From positions 1-64,000 of the forward strand of contig JBJXEJ010000009.1 in the NCBI GenBank assembly GCA_046154125.1: a stretch of 64,000 nucleotides of DNA, in the 5' to 3' direction. Source of the stretch: PBB1 sp046154125 (GTDB lineage Bacteria > Pseudomonadota > Gammaproteobacteria > Burkholderiales > Burkholderiaceae_C). Positions 60,828-64,000 of the stretch are shown here, one piece after another. The position numbers were made by a program, and so were the translations under genes. The notes below the pieces were generated by a model. It saw only the letters and a program-made list of their open reading frames with translations. It was not told where the DNA came from and did no database searches. Position 1 is the first letter of the stretch, and every line of letters begins with the position of its first letter.

Positions 60828-61310
60828 TCAGTAGGGCGTGCCGTCCTTGTGCGTGAATTGCCACGCGCCATGCTCGTTCATGTGTGCTTCAAGGTCATCG
60901 TCCGGATAGCTGGCGTGATCGCCGGGCGTCCGGTCTCCGACCTCCAGGTAGACACACGATAGATCGCCGCGATTGATCAGCATGTGTGCATCACCGTTGC
61001 CGGCTGCGAAACCTGCACACATTCCCGGCATCAACAACGTTTCGCCCTCGTTGGTGACCAGCGTCGCTGCACCCTCCAGGATGTAGACAAACTCATCCTG
61101 GCGCAGGTGCTGGTGCCGCAGCGCGGACACCGCACCCGGGAGCAGCGTGGTCAGGTTGACGCCGAAGTTCTTCAGGCCGAATAAGTCGCCGAGCGGACGC
61201 TTCGTGCGTCCACGCATTCGTGAGGCAAACGGCTCCGGGTAGCCAGAGGGCTTGAGGCGCGTAGGCACCTGGTCGGCGCGCGCGGAGACAGATCGACGCG
61301 GCGTGTTCAC
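60828..61310 (-). CDS. Cupin-domain protein
   Basis: A 160-residue single-domain cupin. Motif 1 is RHQHLRQDEFVYILEG with metal ligands H66, H68 and E73; motif 2 gives H109 in GDAHMLIN. It may be a small dioxygenase, isomerase or sugar-binding protein; the substrate cannot be named. The GTG start overlaps the stop of the upstream ABM-like gene (GTGA), so the two form an operon divergent from a LysR regulator. Confidence 0.85.
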   Translation of the reverse strand: MNTPRRSVSARADQVPTRLKPSGYPEPFASRMRGRTKRPLGDLFGLKNFGVNLTTLLPGAVSALRHQHLRQDEFVYILEGAATLVTNEGETLLMPGMCAGFAAGNGDAHMLINRGDLSCVYLEVGDRTPGDHASYPDDDLEAHMNEHGAWQFTHKDGTPY

Positions 61311-61588
61311 AGCACACCTTCCTCGAGGCTGTGCAGGTAATTGAATTCGGGGGATTCGACACCTGCCTGCCGGCGGATTTCCACCAACTCCGGCGACTCG
61401 AAGAAAGCCCGGGCCCGGGCAATCGATGCCCATTGCGAGAAATGAACGATCCGGTTCGCATCGTCCTGGTGGCGCAGAACGAAGTAGCGCTGCTCTCCGG
61501 CTCTCTTGCGCATCGAGGCGGCATCGTCGAAGGCCTTCTTCCAGGCTTCGTAGTCCTTGACCGCATGGGTGATCAGCACGTAATCCAT
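61307..61588 (-). CDS. Antibiotic biosynthesis monooxygenase-like (ABM) protein
   Basis: A 93-residue ferredoxin-like fold of the ABM type. It starts MDYVLITHAVKDYEAW and has the RYFVLRHQDD and IVHFSQWASIARARAFF segments characteristic of ABM dimers. GGGAG precedes the ATG. Family members range from haem-degrading to quinol monooxygenases, so no reaction is assigned. It overlaps the cupin gene. It lies 137 bp from the divergent LysR gene, a likely regulator. Confidence 0.75.
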   Translation of the reverse strand: MDYVLITHAVKDYEAWKKAFDDAASMRKRAGEQRYFVLRHQDDANRIVHFSQWASIARARAFFESPELVEIRRQAGVESPEFNYLHSLEEGVL

Positions 61589-61725
61589 GAACGCTCCCGT
61601 GATGCGTTGCCTCACGGGCAACTGGCCCCCGGTTGAGCACGACGGCACCGGGCATGGGCCCTATTACACGATCAAGCCGCTTGTGCTTCAATCGATTTCT
61701 CGACGCGTCCGCATGCACCACGCGA

Positions 61726-62649
61726 ATGTCACTTCCACTCGTTCGATTGTCATCGCTGGACCTGATACGAGGCTACGTCGCGGTAGGCCGGCGCATGAGC
61801 ATCACCCTGGCGGCGCAGGATCTGTGCCTCACGCAGTCGGCCGTCAGCCGCCAGATCCATGCGCTGGAAGATCAGCTCGGCGTCAAGCTGCTGGTGCGCG
61901 GCCACCGCTCGATCGCGTTCACCGCCGAGGGCGAGCGCCTGTTCCGGAGCGCTGATGGCGCCGTCCAGCAACTGCAGGATGTGCTGGGGGATATCCGCAT
62001 GAAAGGGGCTGCGCGACCGGTGATGTTGAGCGCCAGCATCGGCGTCACCGGCCTGTGGCTGCTTCCGCGCCTCAGCCGTTTCCAGGCATTGCACCCCGGC
62101 GTCGACCTGCGGGTCTCTGCCAACAACCAGGTGGCGGATCTGCGTCACGACGGGATCGATCTGGCGATCCGCTACACCGCGCCCGCGTCCGCACCCGAAA
62201 GCGCCACCTTGTTGTTCGGCGAATCGCTGATGCCGGTTGCGCATCCCGGCCTGGGCCTGAAGTCGCTGAGCTCGGCCAAGGTGCTGTCCAAGGTGTCCCT
62301 GCTGGAGTTCGACGACCCGCGGCACCCCTGGCTGCAATGGGGCGACTGGCTCGCTGCGAAGGGGTGGGCCGATGCCCGGCCGCGCGGCGTGCTGCACTTC
62401 AACCAGTACGACCAGGTGATCCAGGCCGCCCTGGCCGGCCAGGGCGTGGCTCTCGGGCGGCTCTCGCTGATCCAGCCACTGCTCGACGATCACCGGCTGG
62501 TGACGCTCTCTCCACACGAGAAGCAGCCCGAAACGACCCACGCCTACTGGCTGATCCGCGCCGACCAGGAGCCTCGAGTCGCGGTTCGCCAGGTGGCTGC
62601 GTGGATCGAAGCGGAGGCCGCCTCGTCCCGAGCCGTCACTTCGGCGTGA
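61726..62649 (+). CDS. LysR-family transcriptional regulator (GcvA-like)
   Basis: A 307-residue LysR regulator. The N-terminal winged helix-turn-helix has ITLAAQDLCLTQSAVSRQIH near residue 25. The effector-binding domain has the LLPRLSRFQALHPGVDLRV and DLRHDGIDLAIRY segments typical of the GcvA group. The ATG giving MSLPLVRL was chosen over an upstream Met at 61633. It probably controls the divergent ABM-cupin pair. Its 3' end overlaps the convergent isomerase gene by 14 bases. Confidence 0.88.
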   Translation: MSLPLVRLSSLDLIRGYVAVGRRMSITLAAQDLCLTQSAVSRQIHALEDQLGVKLLVRGHRSIAFTAEGERLFRSADGAVQQLQDVLGDIRMKGAARPVMLSASIGVTGLWLLPRLSRFQALHPGVDLRVSANNQVADLRHDGIDLAIRYTAPASAPESATLLFGESLMPVAHPGLGLKSLSSAKVLSKVSLLEFDDPRHPWLQWGDWLAAKGWADARPRGVLHFNQYDQVIQAALAGQGVALGRLSLIQPLLDDHRLVTLSPHEKQPETTHAYWLIRADQEPRVAVRQVAAWIEAEAASSRAVTSA

Positions 62650-63268
62650 GCTGCCGGCCGGCACACGCCAGCGCGTCATCCAGACGGTCATTGCCCCAGA
62701 ACATCTCGTTGCCGACGAGGAAGGTCGGCGCGCCGAAGATACCCCGGTCACGCGCAGCCTCGGTCTGTTCCCGCAGCTTCAGCTTGTTGGGCTCGGACCG
62801 CGCCTCCTCGATGAGTTGAAGGGCCGGCAGGCCAAGTTGCTCCAGCACCAAGCCCACCACATCCGGGGCATCGATTTCGCGGTCCTCCGCGAAGTTGAGC
62901 GACATGATGCGACGGCAGTAGGCTCCGATCCAGGGGTGTCCGGCTCCGACCAGCGCCACCCGCATCGGCAGGAGCGCCGTTCGCGGGAACGTGGTCGGCC
63001 TTTTCCAAGGGAGGCCGAGTTCGCGGCATCCACGCTCCATGTCCTTCCAGACGTACTCGCCCTTGGCCTTCTGAAGCACGAACGGAGAGGTGTCCCAGCC
63101 CAAGGTCCGGAAGATGGGCCCAAGCAGGAACGGCTTCCAGCGGATGGGCACCTGGAGCCGGGCTGCGGCTGCCTCGATGCGCATCACGCTCAGGTAGCTG
63201 TAGTTACTGCCGAACTCGAACCAGAACTCGATTTCGGCCGAAGCCATCGCTGCGTTGATGTCGTTCAT
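62636..63268 (-). CDS. 2-hydroxychromene-2-carboxylate isomerase family protein (DsbA fold)
   Basis: A 210-residue thioredoxin-fold protein of the DsbA/HCCA isomerase family. The usual CxxC is replaced by the FGSNYSYL segment (residues 19-26), where a serine activates glutathione. The C-terminal GIFGAPTFLVGNEMFWGNDR is diagnostic. HCCA isomerases act in naphthalene and other aromatic degradation, but many genomic copies have unknown substrates. Its ATG overlaps the stop of the CmcJ/NvfI-like gene (ATGA), so the two are cotranscribed. Confidence 0.87.
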   Translation of the reverse strand: MNDINAAMASAEIEFWFEFGSNYSYLSVMRIEAAAARLQVPIRWKPFLLGPIFRTLGWDTSPFVLQKAKGEYVWKDMERGCRELGLPWKRPTTFPRTALLPMRVALVGAGHPWIGAYCRRIMSLNFAEDREIDAPDVVGLVLEQLGLPALQLIEEARSEPNKLKLREQTEAARDRGIFGAPTFLVGNEMFWGNDRLDDALACAGRQLTPK

Positions 63269-64000
63269 GGCTGTCCATCCTCTTGCTCGTAGACGACCAG
63301 GCAGCGCAACTCGATGCTCTCACGCAGTGGCGTGCCAGGCGGCACGTCAGGCAGATCGAACGCCGCATGCGGCGTGAATCGGGCAACGCCACCGAGTTGC
63401 GAGTCGTACTGCTTGAACACCAGCGCCTCATGGCGATCCATTTCGGAGAAATACGACCAACGGTGTTGTGGCGCATACCGTGACAGATAGATCTCACCGC
63501 TACGGCGCGGATAGCGCACTTCACCGGGAACCAGGTCGAAGGCCGACAGCGTGCGTGCATCGCACACGGCGAGTGGCGTGTCACGCACCGGACCGCTGAT
63601 GGAGCGCCACACGTTGACGATGGCGTAGCGCCGGACTCGGGCCGCATCGCCCTCCGGCAACACCATCGCGAGGCGCCTGAGGCCCGACGCTTCGGAGTAG
63701 TCGTTGTGCACCCGCCCGTTGGCCGCAGCAAGGCCGCCCGCATCCCGCCGCCCGAAGCTCAACGCGACACGCCCGGCCTCCCGGCGCCGAACCAGGTGAT
63801 CGAAGACATGCGCCCGCCGGGCTCCGGTGACCGCCATCGCCAGCTCGGCCGCTTCGCGGTAGTAGGTCGCACGGATCGCATCCTCGTCGAGGAAGTTCGT
63901 CACCGTCGTGGGTGCATCCCTCAGCACGTACCCTTCGCGATCGATGCAAGGCGCATGCGGCGCACCGCGTGCGTCGGTGATCCGCACTGCCTGCTGCTCG
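63265..64000 (-). CDS. CmcJ/NvfI-like oxidoreductase (5' end outside the window)
   Basis: At least 245 residues of a protein like CmcJ/NvfI, a family related to 2-oxoglutarate/Fe(II) enzymes found in antibiotic and fungal metabolite pathways. Seen are VHNDYSEAS, NVWRSISGPVRD and ALVFKQYDSQ with a YLSRYAPQHRWSYF segment. The frame stays open to the edge of the window, and similar proteins have about 30 more N-terminal residues, so the gene is partial here. A GTG at 63987 is only an internal candidate. It is the upstream gene of the isomerase operon. Substrate unknown. Confidence 0.75.
   Translation of the reverse strand, partial: EQQAVRITDARGAPHAPCIDREGYVLRDAPTTVTNFLDEDAIRATYYREAAELAMAVTGARRAHVFDHLVRRREAGRVALSFGRRDAGGLAAANGRVHNDYSEASGLRRLAMVLPEGDAARVRRYAIVNVWRSISGPVRDTPLAVCDARTLSAFDLVPGEVRYPRRSGEIYLSRYAPQHRWSYFSEMDRHEALVFKQYDSQLGGVARFTPHAAFDLPDVPPGTPLRESIELRCLVVYEQEDGQP

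Noticed and set aside
1..64000. tRNA, rRNA, CRISPR, IS element or prophage
   Set aside because: No cloverleaf, array, transposase or phage gene was recognised, and the codon and base composition look even throughout; a covariance-model search would be decisive for small RNAs.

Overview
The window is GC-rich, tightly packed chromosomal DNA from a betaproteobacterium. It is most likely of the order Burkholderiales, in the Leptothrix/Rubrivivax/Comamonadaceae neighbourhood. The call rests on the pyrG-kdsA-eno-ftsB block, the divergent ppsA/ppsR pair, rpsU followed by yqeY, the pmbA/yjgA pair, a DUF455 gene next to hslO and a gamma carbonic anhydrase, and the TRAP genes. I saw no rRNA, tRNA, insertion sequence, prophage or CRISPR array. 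No stretch longer than about 235 bases lacks a gene. Several convergent pairs have abutting or overlapping stop codons.

Layout. 0-3 kb: an acrylyl-CoA reductase/propionyl-CoA synthetase pair (acuI-like, prpE). 3-7 kb: an NlpC/P60 hydrolase, then a molybdenum-cofactor run (moaA, a small membrane protein, mobA, moeA); mogA lies further on at 18.6 kb. 7-12 kb: ppsA and its regulator ppsR, a flavoprotein, rpsU and yqeY. 12.8-16.4 kb: a DUF442 protein and a TRAP transporter whose binding-protein gene converges on the two membrane genes. 16.4-24.5 kb: pmbA, yjgA, mogA, cysE, trmJ, suhB, an SDR-like protein lacking the catalytic Tyr, a GST and an exported zinc metallopeptidase. 24.7-27.9 kb: a probable signalling operon of FecR protein, haem-binding HAMP membrane sensor and Ser/Thr kinase. 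28-36 kb: mutS overlapping an Anbu-type proteasome homologue, then pyrG-kdsA-eno-ftsB. 36-41 kb: PLP decarboxylase, hslO, gamma carbonic anhydrase, DUF455, MscS channel. 41-47 kb: HDAC-like hydrolase, MoxR-DUF58-TgpA, MltB. 47.6-57.1 kb: two tandem, paralogous ATP-grasp/alpha-E/transglutaminase modules. 57-64 kb: comEC, a RidA protein, dsbB, a small cupin/ABM operon with a divergent LysR gene, and a DsbA-fold isomerase with a CmcJ/NvfI-like oxidoreductase that runs off the end.

The most interesting content is of two kinds. First, a predicted peptide-ligation/transglutaminase system sits in two modules separated by a good intrinsic terminator. One module has separate ATP-grasp and alpha-E genes plus a transglutaminase-DUF2126 amidoligase; the other has an ATP-grasp/alpha-E fusion plus a small transglutaminase. 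The Anbu peptidase, which published comparative genomics links to such genes, lies about 17 kb away, coupled to mutS. Second, the FecR/haem sensor/kinase operon has a sensor with no output domain and a kinase with no sensor domain, which suggests they work as a pair.
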